64,000 bases of DNA from Priapulus caudatus (GCF_000485595.1 NW_014577620.1:231625-295624); one strand, 5' to 3'. Positions 34,712 to 46,019 are shown, counted from the stretch's first letter. A program made the numbers and translations. Notes: generated by a model from the letters alone, not told the origin.

Positions 34712-36599
34712 GCAAACTCATGTTCGACGTAAAAAGGGTAAAACCAGAAAAGCAAGTTAGCCATATCCTGTTATTAGCTGGCCAAGAAGGGATAAGACGA
34801 TACAATTCGTGGGGCCTCACCGAGGGCTCTGAGGACCTCGAGACCGCGTGGAGAAGATTCGAGGAGCAGCTCGACCCTCTGATAATTTCAGGGTAGCGCG
34901 TCTGTGGCTCCAGCGATACAAACATAATACAGACAAAACCGTCAACGATTTTGTAAACCTCTGCAAGCTGCAGGCGAGGAAGTGCAATTTTAAAAACGAA
35001 ACTAGTGAAACAAATGATAGGATTGTGGGAGAATGTAGGTTCTTTTTTTTTTTTTTGGTTGGATATATTTGCTTATATTGTGTTTATCCAAACACAAACA
35101 TCATGCACCAACCCACATCTGCACGCGCGTGTTCTACAACCTCCTCACCTTTTTTGAGTGACCTCACAAGAATAACTTAGGCAAGACTGTGTGGTAATTT
35201 CTAGTATGTTTATTACGGCCCTATTCAGAAATTACTTTTGTATAAAGAAAAACAAATCACAAAGCAATGTAAACCCCAGAACAAAAATGGCTCTGTTTAT
35301 AATGCGGAAGGCTGCCGCAGTTTTAGCGTATATGCAATGGAGTAACTAGTCCAAAGTCGTTGAAATCGTCTGTGACGATGCGGTTGACGCCGGTCACGAC
35401 GAGTAGAATGACCGGGATGAAAACACAGCCCTCCGCAAAAACGGTTTACACGGCCGTCGACCAGGAACAGGGCTGAGCGGCGTGGAGGTGAGCGGTACCT
35501 GTAAGCTGCCGGGCGCCGAGAAGACAGGCACAAATCCTTTATGCCCGGGTTTGTCGCTTAAATCGAATCCTCTTCATTCCCGCGCCACCAGCGGTTGCAG
35601 CTATCTGTTAGTCCGTAGTTTCGGCGCAGCATTTAAGTTGAATTCGTTGGACAGCTACGTGGTTCAACTGACACTATCCCACTCACACTTGACGTGTCCC
35701 AAAAACCAAAATGTCCAGCCATCTACTCGTCCACTCCACTGTTTTTCTCATTAGTCGTTTACATCACGTGACTAATGACATGCATATAATATAGTGTATG
35801 ATTCGACAACATGTAAAACACATCATGAATATACATAACATTATCATAAAATCATCAAACAGCAACAGGAACAAATACACAGATTTATCCATCCACAAAT
35901 TTAGGAACAAAACAAACATCCTGAGACGCTACAGGATCATAGACCAACTGATATATGGTGTTAAACACCATGAGCTACAAAAAGAATACATGGGGAAAGA
36001 CGACAAGATGACACTCGAACAAGCCATTAACTATGGCAGGGCGTTCGAGGCGTGCATGTCCCATAAGGAAAAGCTCGCGGCGGTACAGCGTCCGTACACG
36101 CGTTCAGGGGACATAATCGGGCACATCGAGGCAACGACCGGGACGATACCCAAAACTGCAGAAATTGCGGTAAAAAGCACCCCAAAGGAAATGCCCCGCG
36201 TAGGGGACAGCATGCGGTGCTTGTGGAATCAAAAACCACTGGGCACAGTGTTGCATGAGAAAAAATCGCAACAAAAACCATAACAGCGGTACCGGTTGCT
36301 CCAAGTCACGCGATCGAAGGTCACTACGCTGTGACCGTGGCCGCAGTGAAAGCCCGAGTAGGGTGAACTCCAACGTTTATTCATTATACCAGCAGTCAAT
36401 ATCAGAATCTGAATCTGAGAACATAGATCAGGCATTCGATAGCATGAAGTTTTCGAGTATTGATGTAGGCGCTGTCAGACAGCCGAGCCACATTGGAGAA
36501 AATAGAGATAAAATTTTCTCCGACCTCGACATCATAGTGCCAGGTCGCGAGGATCGCGATGCTTCCCTAAAGGCCCGCTTATGTCAGCCTACGATTTGA
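34712..36599 (+). pseudogene. Ty3/Gypsy gag and protease-proximal region, interrupted
   Basis: Starts near MFDVKRVKPEKQVSHILLLA. After a frameshift it reads FRVARLWLQRYKHNTDKTVN and FVNLCKLQARKCNF, a Gypsy capsid region. Homology stops at about 35033 and resumes at about 35927 (IDQLIYGVKHHELQKEYMG), leaving about 890 bases inserted. Zinc-knuckle remnants (NCRNCGKKHPKG) lie at about 36155, in another frame. A Ser/Glu-rich spacer follows, ending DLDIIVPGREDRD. No protease or RT is present. Confidence 0.65.
35034..35926 (-). mobile_element. Insertion in the Gypsy gag, possibly retroposed
   Basis: Separates two halves of one gag. Its left edge carries a T run (35043-35056), as expected for a poly-A tail of a minus-strand retroposed copy. 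The sequence AGGAT occurs at both junctions. Contents are not recognised. Confidence 0.35.
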
Positions 36600-37076
36600 C
36601 TATCGGCGACTACTTTATCGCCGATTAGCAGCGTAGCAACACTGATGTCGACTTGAAGTGACTACGCTTGTACATCGCCGATCAGATCGTAGCGTTCCTG
36701 CATAAAACGTAGACGGGTTCGCGGCCCCAGTATTTGACAGTTCTTGACGCCGGGACCAGTATACATAAAATGAGTCACATGACCAACAAAATGGCGCCTA
36801 CCAGTAAACATCAGGTAACTTAGTAAATCTATCCTCAATTTTCTGAAAATCGTTATAATTATGTGCAGAAAAAGAATTAAAAAAATTGCCTGTGATATAC
36901 GGAAAACTTTGGTATTGTGCAATAATCCCTTCTTGTAAACTGCGTAATTTGTTATAAATTCTACCCTCGACTCAACCTCAATGCAAATTGGAATGACTAA
37001 TTACTGATTAGGTGACTTCAAGGATGGTACTCCATTAGGAGTGTCATTAATGGTCATAATAACATATATATATATA
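36600..37076. other. No gene recognised
   Basis: AT-rich spacer with a short (TA)n run near 37060. Confidence 0.5.
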
Positions 37077-37527
37077 GTGTTCCTGGTCCGCTTCATCTGT
37101 GGCATATCGATGGAAACCACAAGCTGGTTAGGTGAAATGCACGATTTCCTATTTCTGTGTTTCTGTTTTAAATATTATAATTAGATGCAACAAGCTTTAT
37201 GTGTTAATTTCTTGCTATCTGTGAGCAGTCTGTGATGAGCTGGTGTCTAATCTCAACGATGAATTTTTGCATTTGTAATGTGTAACGTAAACGGTAATAT
37301 GTTCTCATTTACTTTTCTTTGTGTTCTTTAGGTGAACAATATAGCTGAATGTTACAACAAATGTTGAATTTTTATATTTTAGATGGAAATTTGTGATACA
37401 TGGTGGCATAGATGGCTTCAGCCGCGTTATTGTTTTCTTGGGCGTGAGCTACAACAATAGAGCTGACACGGTCGTGCAGCTCTTTAAAGGTGGTGTTGAA
37501 GAGTGGGGGTTACCATCACGAGTGAGG
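37077..37527 (+). pseudogene. Integrase-core gene fragment, two exons, truncated
   Basis: Paralogue of the gene at 18.1-20.5 kb in the opposite orientation. Exon ending 37131 (LWHIDGNHKLV, GTGAAA donor) and exon from 37383 ([20 protein letters not shown], then GLPSRVR) join in phase exactly as in the minus-strand gene. The second Asp and the Glu are missing. Sequence identity stops at about 37527, where an LTR-like segment begins. Confidence 0.65.
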
Positions 37528-37532
37528 TACTT

Positions 37533-37860
37533 TGACACTGCACATGTATATTGTCATTGCGCATGTGAAGTAAGATGTGACTTATCTGTAAACAAATTTG
37601 TTTTTACTGTGTGGCAGTATTCATTTTTGTCAGATACTTTTCATTCACTCTGCTCAGGATTAAATTCAGCAATCTTTCGTAACATTCTTAACAACTGGGA
37701 TCATTTTATCAACATTGTGATATTGTGTACAACTGTGTAGTTTTACGGTTCCCCGATAGGGGGCATTAAAGTTCTTCTTGTTACCAGCAACCATTAGTGT
37801 GTGGCGTTGTTTCTCTCTGTGAGATAATATTCAAACATTACATTGGCGACGAGCGGGGAT
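37533..37860 (+). mobile_element. Gypsy-type 5' LTR and primer-binding site
   Basis: Candidate LTR 37533-37842 begins TGACACTG and ends CATTACA. It contains ATTAAA near 37767 and is followed by TTGGCGACGAGCGGGGAT, a common Gypsy leader. The start is inferred from where the integrase homology ends. Confidence 0.45.
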
Positions 37861-37948
37861 CCTGCCTAAAAAGAGTGTCAGTTATATCCATCGATGATTA
37901 CTAGTCGTCATATCTGACGGTGACACAGTCGTATCCGGCGTAGGCAGA

Positions 37949-39139
37949 GTGCAACAGGTAGAATACTTAGTAAGGTGTGAAACTAAACAAGGGGGGCAAC
38001 TAGGAGAAGCTGCCATCCTACGTAAAGATGAACGTTTGCTCCTACACATAAGAGATAAGGATCTAGTAGCCTTAGAAGTACGATATCATAAATCGTGTTA
38101 TTCCTCATACACAAATATACTCAGAAGATCTGTGGATTTAGGAGACGATGTCGTTCAGTTATATGCAAATTCATATGCAAAGTTCTGTAGTACTGTGGTT
38201 GATGAGAGGCTGGTGAGGTGCAAAGAGATCCTAAGACTAACCAAACTACTTAAGCTTTTCATTAAGACAGTTAGTGACGTAGAAGGGATAGATGCTTCAA
38301 ACTACAAGACATACAGGCTGAAGCGGAGATTGCAGAAATCTCATCCCATGCTGAGTTTCAGTCGACCTTCCAGGCAATTTGAGAGTGAAATTGTGTATGT
38401 TGAGACGCTTGGAGTTGAAGATGTCGTGGAAGATGCTGTGAGAGATGTTTCAAGCGAAGAGAGTGGAACAAGTGAAAGTGATGACGAATCTGTGCCAAGT
38501 CATCATTTGGAATCTCTGAGAACTCTATATTGTGCTGCACAGATAGTTAAAACGTCTATGGATGGGATTGAGATGACATCACCATGGCCTCCAACCTCAG
38601 CCAACTTGAGCCTAGAGAAAGTCAGAGAAATGATCCCATGTCAGCTGTTCAACTTTCTTGCATGGAGTACTGGAATCAGTGATAATCCCACGTTAACCAA
38701 GATTGTGGAGGTGTCTGATGAAGAAGAAAGGAGGCTTTTATCTATAGCACAGGACATTGTATACTTGAAGTCAAAAGGTCGTGTGCTGATGCCAAAGCAT
38801 TCTTCTTTGGCCATGGCAGTGCGTCATATTTCCGGGTCTGCAAAACTGATAGGTATTCTGAATGGCCTAGGACACTGCGTATCAACCACTTCCGTCTTAG
38901 AGCATGATACGGCCCTTGCCAAGCGACAACTTGCTCTCGGAAATGTGCTTCTACCAGCTGGAACCCAACCGATTTTCACAACCCTTGTCTTTGACAACAA
39001 TGACTTTGGTGAGGAGACAACCTCAGGGAAGGGCACAACGCACAACACAAACGGAATTATCATTCAAAGACCAACTGTGCGAAATGAAGGCTGTGTTGCT
39101 CCATCCATCAATCTACCCAAATCTCGTGAGACATCATGA
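37949..39139 (+). CDS. 396-residue ORF of an uncharacterised invertebrate family
   Basis: The longest clean ORF of this region. An AG acceptor just upstream suggests it is an exon rather than a start. N-terminal EVRYHKSCYSSYTN looks like a Cys/His-poor zinc-binding remnant. The middle is acidic and Ser-rich (SSEESGTSESDDESVPSHH). The C-terminal part is the most conserved-looking: LSIAQDIVYLKSKGRVLMPK, AVRHISGSAKLIGILNGLGH, VFDNNDFGEETTSGKGTTH. I know such segments from repeated, uncharacterised genes of marine invertebrates, often near retroelements; no enzymatic motif can be assigned. It ends at TGA in sequence that no longer resembles the family, so it may be truncated. The Cys-rich piece at 47.9-48.2 kb may be a C-terminus of the same family. 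Confidence 0.5.
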   Translation: MQQVEYLVRCETKQGGQLGEAAILRKDERLLLHIRDKDLVALEVRYHKSCYSSYTNILRRSVDLGDDVVQLYANSYAKFCSTVVDERLVRCKEILRLTKLLKLFIKTVSDVEGIDASNYKTYRLKRRLQKSHPMLSFSRPSRQFESEIVYVETLGVEDVVEDAVRDVSSEESGTSESDDESVPSHHLESLRTLYCAAQIVKTSMDGIEMTSPWPPTSANLSLEKVREMIPCQLFNFLAWSTGISDNPTLTKIVEVSDEEERRLLSIAQDIVYLKSKGRVLMPKHSSLAMAVRHISGSAKLIGILNGLGHCVSTTSVLEHDTALAKRQLALGNVLLPAGTQPIFTTLVFDNNDFGEETTSGKGTTHNTNGIIIQRPTVRNEGCVAPSINLPKSRETS

Positions 39140-39332
39140 CGGGCATTAGCCCTGCTAGGAAAGATAATGTGAGATAAGGGCATAGGCGATGGCCCCGAAA
39201 GTCACCTATGATAAACGAAATGCCGTTCATTCATAAAGTTATGGCGGAAAAACCGAACTTTCACGAAGCAACCTTAGAGGCGTGTAGGTTGCTGACTGAA
39301 CTAATGAAATGCATTTTATACTTATTTTACAG

Positions 39333-40490
39333 GTGTAAAAAATGGGTAGTGAACACCAGAAGAGCTGATTTAGACCAATATTCATCAGAGTATCTTAACC
39401 AAAATAGGCAACTGTGCGCTCATCATTTTGAGGACAGCCAATTTATGCACACAACACATGCAAAATTAGTGTGGAATGCTGTCCCCACTATATTCAATGT
39501 GCCAAATCCGCCTCAGAAAATAGAGTCATCCAGACCCTTTCCTGCCAAGAGATCCCTTCCATGTCATCCAGCTGCTACTCCAGCAAGCAAAAAAAGAAAC
39601 TGTATATATATATATTTAACCATTTTTAGATAATATGCAATAAGGGAAACATGATGAAACTTTATGATACTTAGCTGTACCCTCCTTTTACCAAAGAGCC
39701 TATAATATATGTGTCACTTGCTATATATCATCATGTAATTTGATTAAGGATTTAATCCAATTACAATGATTTAATTTATGGAATTATCTATTAATATATA
39801 AATCTAATAACACCGGAAGTTCGTATGAAAAGCAAACATTTTGCATACTCTTTTTGCCTTAGAAATTCATACAATGTTTATTCAATGAAATCAAAATTTA
39901 TTTTCCATTGTACGAGGCAGAGGCGGGCACAGGGATAATCCTGATACTCAGCAATTCCGTGCCGCGACAAGTTGTTGTCGACAATTTGTTTGTTCAGAGT
40001 GAAAACAGCAATTGCCAGGTTGATATAGATAGTGTTTTACTTGACCTTGTCAGTATTAACAATGCTAGAGTACCAACTGCTAATTTTCAGTCAGGCTCCA
40101 ATGACAACGGTCATGGAAACCAGGTGCTTCCTGAACCAGAATTGTTGCATGTGATGACACCTCCCACTGCTTTGCCTCAGCTGAATGTTACAGCTTATAT
40201 AGCCGGCTACATCCTTAGGAAACTACCAGTTACTGAATGTTTAACATGTGAGGGTGAATTAGTTACTCACTATACAGACAGGGATGCACAGCAAAATTCG
40301 TTGTATGAATTTCTGAGACAAAAAGAGTATAAATCAGGGTTGCTTGTCATGCCAACTTCCAGTTTTGTTGGGTTTATAGATAGTTTGGAAACATGCTTTG
40401 AAAATGTGTTTCCATCTGTCATGCACATGACAAGAGTCTTACAGAGACTATGTTTGACTGCCAAAGTGCCAGGGTGTTACCAAAGATCAT
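39333..40490 (+). pseudogene. P-element-type transposase, THAP exon and C-terminal exon
   Basis: Exon from 39333 (acceptor 'tattttacag') encodes the second half of a THAP domain: KKWVVNTRRADLDQ, RQLCAHHFEDSQFM and AVPTIF. After a gap of about 300 bases, 39908-40490 encodes NVTAYIAGYILRKLPVTECL with a CLTCEGEL pair of cysteines, then LYEFLRQKEYKSGLLVMPTS, resembling the C-terminal region of P-element/THAP9 transposases. The N-terminal half of THAP and the catalytic centre are missing. It ends at about 40480 where Gypsy-like sequence begins. Confidence 0.55.
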
Positions 40491-40649
40491 ATACAATAAG
40501 ATGGGACAGCCGCTATGCTTGCCATACAGTTTCGATGTCCCACGCGCGACACCAGCGCCGACCAACGGCGAGTTAGGGTCCGCAGCTTACCAGCTGACTG
40601 CTAACAACAGTAGAATATATGCAGACGACACTCGAAAGGTGCTCGAGTA

Positions 40650-41440
40650 AAAAACAAACATGATTTATTAAATCGTGCTGTAGATGCCAACGGAGATCCG
40701 AGCGTGGATCAAGCCACCGCCTACGAGAAAGCTATCCGAACACTTGATGCACACTTTCTACCAAAGGTAAATGAACCGTTCGAAAGACATGTGTTCCGGG
40801 GTTTGCAGCAAAAGGAGGATGAGTCGACGGATCAATTTGTGTCACGTCTTAAAAATCAGGCTGCTCTGTGTAACTTTGCTAACGGAGACGTAGACATAAG
40901 AGACCAGGGGATTGAAAAGTGCTACTCTGCTAAATTGAGAAGGAAATATTTAGAGCAAAATAATCTGACATTAAATCGCATTCTCGAAATAGCCAGAGTC
41001 CAAGAGACGGTGAATCAACAAATGGCAGCGTTGACGGCGACCGTGGCTAAAGCCGACACAACAGAGCCAACTGGGTGCAGACGGGCAACCCAAAACGGGG
41101 TCAAGGTCATTTCGACAAGTCTGGCTCTAAAGGTAAATTTAAGGGAAAGAGAGACAACAATAATAACAAACATGATAAATCAGATGTGAAATCGGGCTCA
41201 TGTTATCGATGTGGTAATGTGGGACTCTACGGAAGAGATCCTACGTGCCCAGCCAAGGGCAAAACGTGTGCAAAGTGTAAGGGTAGATACCACTTTGCTA
41301 GGGTCTGCAATACGAGAAGCAATCCGAACCGAGATGGCCAGGTAAATCAACTGGATGATAGCAGAAGTGACTACGCATTTCTCGTCAGGCAAGGAACCAC
41401 ATGCACGAATAGACTGCAAGTCGAGATAGGCGGAGTTTGG
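40650..41440 (+). pseudogene. Ty3/Gypsy gag with zinc knuckles
   Basis: Open from 40704: RTLDAHFLPKVNEPFERHVF, QFVSRLKNQAALCNF and LRRKYLEQ are a Gypsy capsid. A frameshift near 41075 leads to a basic stretch and two Cys-rich knuckles (CYRCGNVG, then CAKCKGRYHFARVC). It ends at IGGV (about 41440), where sequence of an antisense Harbinger gene begins. Confidence 0.7.
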
Positions 41441-41854
41441 TTTGAGTTTGGCCGGAAATGGTTTTAATAGATCATTCCTCAAACGAAACGCATCATCGCC
41501 TAAAATATGAAAACTGAATTCCGTTTCGGATCCAGGCAAACATGCTTTATCCGGAACATTCAATAACCGACTATCTAAGGCCTCTTTTATAAAACATGCA
41601 GCAAATACACCCCCATCTGAAACACGACCATTACATCCAACATCCACATATATGAACTTGTAGTCTGCATCGACAAGTGCCATAAGCACAATCGGAAAAA
41701 AATGTTAATAGTTATAATATACAGATCCAGATTTTCCCGGTGCTCTCAGGGCGACATGCTTTCCGTCAACCGCTCCCATCTAATTTGGAAAATTCCATCT
41801 CTTCTGAAAGTGTTCGGCTATAGTACTAGTCCATTCTTCGACAGTTTGTGGCAT
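41440..41854 (-). pseudogene. Harbinger transposase, catalytic exon, two stops
   Basis: Acceptor 'tattgtag' then 41854 downward: TVEEWTSTIAEHFQKRWNFP, MGAVDGKHVALRAPGKSGS (first Asp), MALVDADYKFIYVDVGCNGR with SDGGVF (second Asp), and GDDAFRLRNDLLKPFP near the third acidic site. Two in-frame stops (near 41780 and 41728) disable it, and it is truncated at the Gypsy join. Its acceptor is 57 bases from the oppositely directed acceptor of the next gene. Confidence 0.75.
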
Positions 41855-41911
41855 CTACAATAAAAATAACATTTACAATTAGGGTTAAAATATTTTTTCA
41901 AATATTTTCAG

Positions 41912-42394
41912 GCTGAAGATGGTCAAAGCATCCAGTGCGCAGAAAGTCAGTGCGCTGAAAATCAGTGCGCTGATGAAGAGAATGATATGTCTGACGCAGT
42001 AGAAGGACATGGAGATGCTGCGCAGGATGGCCCATCAACATCAACACCGGTGCCAGGCCCTAACAAAAGAAATATGGGTCCGCACCAACGCAATTCAATG
42101 GCAAAAAAAAGAAGAGAACTCGAATGCCTGCAGTCCATTGCAAAATCTCTATCCGAACCGATTGCACTTCCAGAAATGCCAGAGCCAGAAGATGAGCTCA
42201 CGCTAATTGGACAAATAGTTGCAGCAAAACTAAAAAATATCAGAGATAAAAAACAACAACTGACCCTTACAAATGACATACTAATAATGCTTATACAGGC
42301 GGAATTAGCCCAACAGGATGCTGCATCCCAAACACTGCTTCTCGAAATTCCCAATGAGTTTGAGGATGATGCTGACCACATCTATGATATGTGA
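41912..42394 (+). CDS. Harbinger accessory (MADF/BESS) protein, last exon
   Basis: Exon from acceptor 'atattttcag' to TGA 42394. It has a Cys/Gln/acidic start, a Pro/Thr/Ser linker, a basic stretch (AKKRRELECLQ), then EDELTLIGQIVAAKLKNIRD with a following helix, a BESS-like protein-binding motif. The frame is open. The MADF domain would be in an earlier exon, which was not found here. Divergent pairing with a Harbinger transposase matches the 62-kb copy. Confidence 0.55.
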   Translation, partial: AEDGQSIQCAESQCAENQCADEENDMSDAVEGHGDAAQDGPSTSTPVPGPNKRNMGPHQRNSMAKKRRELECLQSIAKSLSEPIALPEMPEPEDELTLIGQIVAAKLKNIRDKKQQLTLTNDILIMLIQAELAQQDAASQTLLLEIPNEFEDDADHIYDM

Positions 42395-43300
42395 GTTAGA
42401 TATACATAGAGAAGGTGAGCAGAGGAGGTACTAGGATATTTTTTCAAAAAGACCTAAATTTGGGTCATTTGTTGTCATTCTTTCTAATTTTTGTACGTAA
42501 ATATAGAACTTCCCGATGCCGTAAAAACTGTGTAGTGAAGGTTTTGCGTTCACACTGTTTGTGCATGGTTATAGACAAATATTTAAAATACAATTTTCGC
42601 AGAAAAAATCAAAATTTGTGTTGTTTAATTTTTAGATGCGAGAAATTTCATCAATTATTTACATTGGACATAGCAATACATCTCTCATCTAAATTCTCTC
42701 TTTCTCTGTCTGTATCTCTGTATCTCTCTTCTCTCTCTCACTCTGTCTGTATATCTGTATCCATCTCGATCTCTGTGTGTTTGTCTCTCCCCCTCGCTGT
42801 GTGTCTGTGTGTGTGTGTGTGTGTGTCAGAGAGGATAGCAGCACAGGTTTTTCAGGTAGGTGTAAACCGGAGCCGAACGGGAGAGGGGGAATAAAGCGAG
42901 AGCAGCAAAGAACGGCATTCTGGTTAGGTAGAGCTAGGAGCGACTGCGAGGGAGAAACCTAGGAGACTGCTTAGGTCCACGCGAAGCAAGGACGAACGTG
43001 AGGGAAGAAGACGAAACCGGCGACGCGTAAATATTAGACGAGATCGATAGAAAGTCCGCTGCATATACGAATGCAGGGGAATCATTTGTACACTAGTAAC
43101 ACGCAATAAAAGCTATATAACCGTACCGTTAACCGAATCTCACCGTGTTCTGTTTAACTGGTGCTATCTGTTATCTGCTACGTGACATCACCGTCCTGCC
43201 TAATACACCGGCAGGAGCGGACACTGAATCCCACTACTGGACACGCGTTACGGAATAACGTCTGTCGAATCGTAGTCGGTCACCCCTAGGGTCACTACAA
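42395..43300. other. Low-complexity sequence and possible LTR end
   Basis: A CT/TCTG-rich microsatellite at about 42690-42830. Beyond it, AATAAAAGC at about 43105 followed by about 190 bases ending 'tcactacaata' could be the polyadenylation end of an LTR. No coding region is supported. Confidence 0.3.
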
Positions 43301-43301
43301 T

Positions 43302-45184
43302 AACTTGCTGAATAAGCTAAGGTCAAAGTTGAAATTCAAGCGTGGACATCCGGTATATGAAGATGATAAAAGAGAAGACGACAACGAAATTGCAGTATTC
43401 GCTGGCCACACAGAAACTAAGTTGCTCATGCCCATGCGTTTGGCAATGTCAACGCGAAGTTGACCACAGGCTTCATTGAAGTTGGATGGTTAAATCGCGA
43501 AATAGCCACTGCAGGTCTGCTCAAACAAGTGCGTTCCAAGAGTGGTGGGGGCACAAGAAAAGTGCGGGTGGACAAATCAGTAAAGCCTTCGGATATTCTG
43601 AAAATTGCCAAATCACTTTTTTTTCCAAACGGTACTTCGCCTCAAGGCAGTGAAGATGAATTTGAATTTGAGGTCATGGACTTCAAACACAACACTCTGG
43701 ACCCAACAGATACGGTTAGGCAACTTTACCGGAATACCAAAATGAATATGTTGAGATTCTACCTCGTTACAAGCCGTATGCCTAAGGTAAACACCACAGA
43801 TACTAGTAGGCCTAACAAAGATGAATCTAATATCAGGCCTAGCAGTTTCACCGCGGGTGCGCCCAACCGGGAAAATGTCTTAGACCTAGATACTTTTCCG
43901 CTGGAGATTCAGCAAACGAATGTAATACCCATCGATGGAAATATCGCTCTTTTACAATTGGTTTCATTCGACGATCCAGAGATCCAACTTGGTCGACTGA
44001 GCGGTATTGATGAAACGTTTTCCGCCACTCTGCCATTCATTCCTGTTGGCACTAGCACTCCTGCATCTAGTCAGGCGACATCCAGATTTAGGCCAATTTA
44101 ATTCAATAATATAACACAATATAATTCAAATGAAGTGTCAGAAGTCCCCGTCTTATCCTATCTTATCCCATCCCATGCTGGTACCGGTATGCCTGACGAC
44201 CTTCAACCAGACAAACTACCAGATTTGCGCGGACCGGTATATTCAGACGAATTATTAATCAGACGGGGGAATACATTCGAGGACCTCCTCGATGCCTTTC
44301 TGAAAGATCCTAAGTTGGGTAGAGCCGGATCATTGTTCATAAAACGCCTCCTTCAAAATGGAGACATAGAGTCAGGAGAGGACCTAGGCGGGGTATTCAG
44401 AGATACTTTATCGGAATTCTGGCAAGAATTTTATCAACGATGTACACTGGGAAAAGACGCGAAGGTACCATATCTAAGACATGATTACGGCCAAGACAAA
44501 TGGAAGGCTGTGGGTCTCATTCTTGCCACAGGCTTTAGAATTGCAGGATATTTCCCTGTGCAACTCTCGCTTACATTCATTAGACAGACAGTCGGGCCAC
44601 TGACCCTCCTGCCTACTGGAGAAGATCTCGTAAAGGACTACCTGAAGTTCTTATCAGAATCGGAGAGAGAAACTATTAAAAAGGCATTGGCTGACTTCGA
44701 TTCCGTTGATCAAGAAGACCTGATCGAGATAATGGATGAACACAAAGTCAGACGCTTGCCGACGGCCGTCACACTGCATTCGACACTCGTCGAACTAGCC
44801 CAGAAAGAACTTGTACAAGAGCCCATGTTTGTTATTGAATGTTGGAAGGAGGCAATACGGAGCGTGTTCACTTCGAGCAGCATTGACGAGGTGTATGAAA
44901 AGAGGAGACCAACGGCAAAGAAGGTCAAGAACATGATTGTATATCCAGATTCTATGACTGCTGCTCCAGAAGAGGTGAAAAAGTATTTGGAGAAATTTGT
45001 GAAAGAAATGGACGAAGTTAATCTGGGGAAGTTTCTTAGATATATTACGGGGTCCGACATTATCTGCACCCCAAAAATTGAGGTGAGCTTTAATGCTCTG
45101 ACCGGCCTGGCCCGCCGACCAGTAGGTCACACTTGCACGGGAGTTCTGGATCTTCCTGAGAGTTACAGCAATTATCCGAGAAAC
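43302..45184 (+). pseudogene. HECT ligase-like ORF, near-continuous, one frameshift and one stop
   Basis: An intronless HECT gene of another subfamily. 43302-43450 reads DKREDDNEIAVFAGH, then the frame changes and 43440 onward continues AFGNVNAKLTTGFIEVGWLN, GGGTRKVRVDKSVK, SLFFPNGTSPQGSEDEFEFE, an N-terminal domain seen in such HECT proteins. A single in-frame TAA (44099-44101) interrupts it; the same frame continues to 45325. The HECT lobe includes ESGEDLGGVFRDTLSEFWQE and catalytic Cys at 45134-45136 (GHTCTGVLDLPESYSNYP). After 45184 the normal last 15-20 residues are replaced by unrelated sequence. Lack of introns suggests retroposition or a naturally intronless subfamily. Confidence 0.75.
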
Positions 45185-45509
45185 GACAGAAACTGGCGTA
45201 CGATAAGGGTGTTAGGCCGATTACCTTCCGGGAGGGAGAGGCCGGATACTAAATGGAGTTGGGGGGAGTTGTGGAGATTTCGGGGGTGTATAACTTACAG
45301 GAGTAGTAGACTAGATCAAGATGGATAGACTGAACCCGAAATATAGATGGAGTATAGCCATATATTTACTAAAGAGAGGATAAGTTATAGACCGCACATA
45401 AATATATGTCAACACGCACGTCCTAAGGCGAGCTCAGCGAGGACAGAAACCTCGCGTAGAGCAAAAGGGCAAAAAGCTCGCTTGATTTTGTTTTCTTTAT
45501 GTAGGGGCA

Positions 45510-46019
45510 ATGGAGCTAGAGTTGGGGCCGAGAGAAGGCGAGACGATTAGCGGAGGGGAGGAGAGCGAGAGCGGCCAGCAAGCTCGGCCGAGGAGGGCGA
45601 CCAGGTGGGGTCATTGGCCCAAAAAGATAGGCAGCGGGCGGCAGGCAGAGCGAGAGGCGGCGCGGGAGGCCCGATTTCACCAGGCGAGGGCGGCGTGGTC
45701 GCCGCAGAGGTGCTGCGAGGAGAGGCACCCTGAGCGAGAGGTGACCCTCTTAGACCTACCGTTCGCCTGGAACTGGAGGCCGGCCCAAGGCCAGGGCCAG
45801 GCCACCAGCGCAGCGAGCGGTAGGGTGGCAGCGATCCCTGCCGGATCGGTCGGCATCCCGCCGCCGGGGTCCCTGGCGAGGAGGAAGGAAAGAAGTGATA
45901 GAAGAATAGCGGAGAGGCGAGGACAGTTGAGGAAGGCAATGAACGCGATGGAGGAAGAGGAGGCCTATAGGGAGCAGCTGGAGGGAGGGGAGGCGGAATC
46001 GGTGCGAGGGTGGATCTAG
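45510..46019 (+). CDS. GC-rich ORF of 169 codons, hypothetical
   Basis: Starts MELELGPREGETISGGEESE. Highly charged, rich in Arg, Glu and Ala, with an Ala/Arg central part and a C-terminal acidic helix (MNAMEEEEAYREQLEGG). No family recognised. Base composition (CpG-rich, strongly G/purine-biased) is unlike the AT-rich neighbourhood. Antisense frames are also open, so coding is doubtful. Confidence 0.25.
   Translation: MELELGPREGETISGGEESESGQQARPRRATRWGHWPKKIGSGRQAEREAAREARFHQARAAWSPQRCCEERHPEREVTLLDLPFAWNWRPAQGQGQATSAASGRVAAIPAGSVGIPPPGSLARRKERSDRRIAERRGQLRKAMNAMEEEEAYREQLEGGEAESVRGWI

Noticed and set aside
41962-42381. Ser-rich 139-codon minus-strand ORF
   Set aside because: Antisense of the BESS exon; composition bias only.
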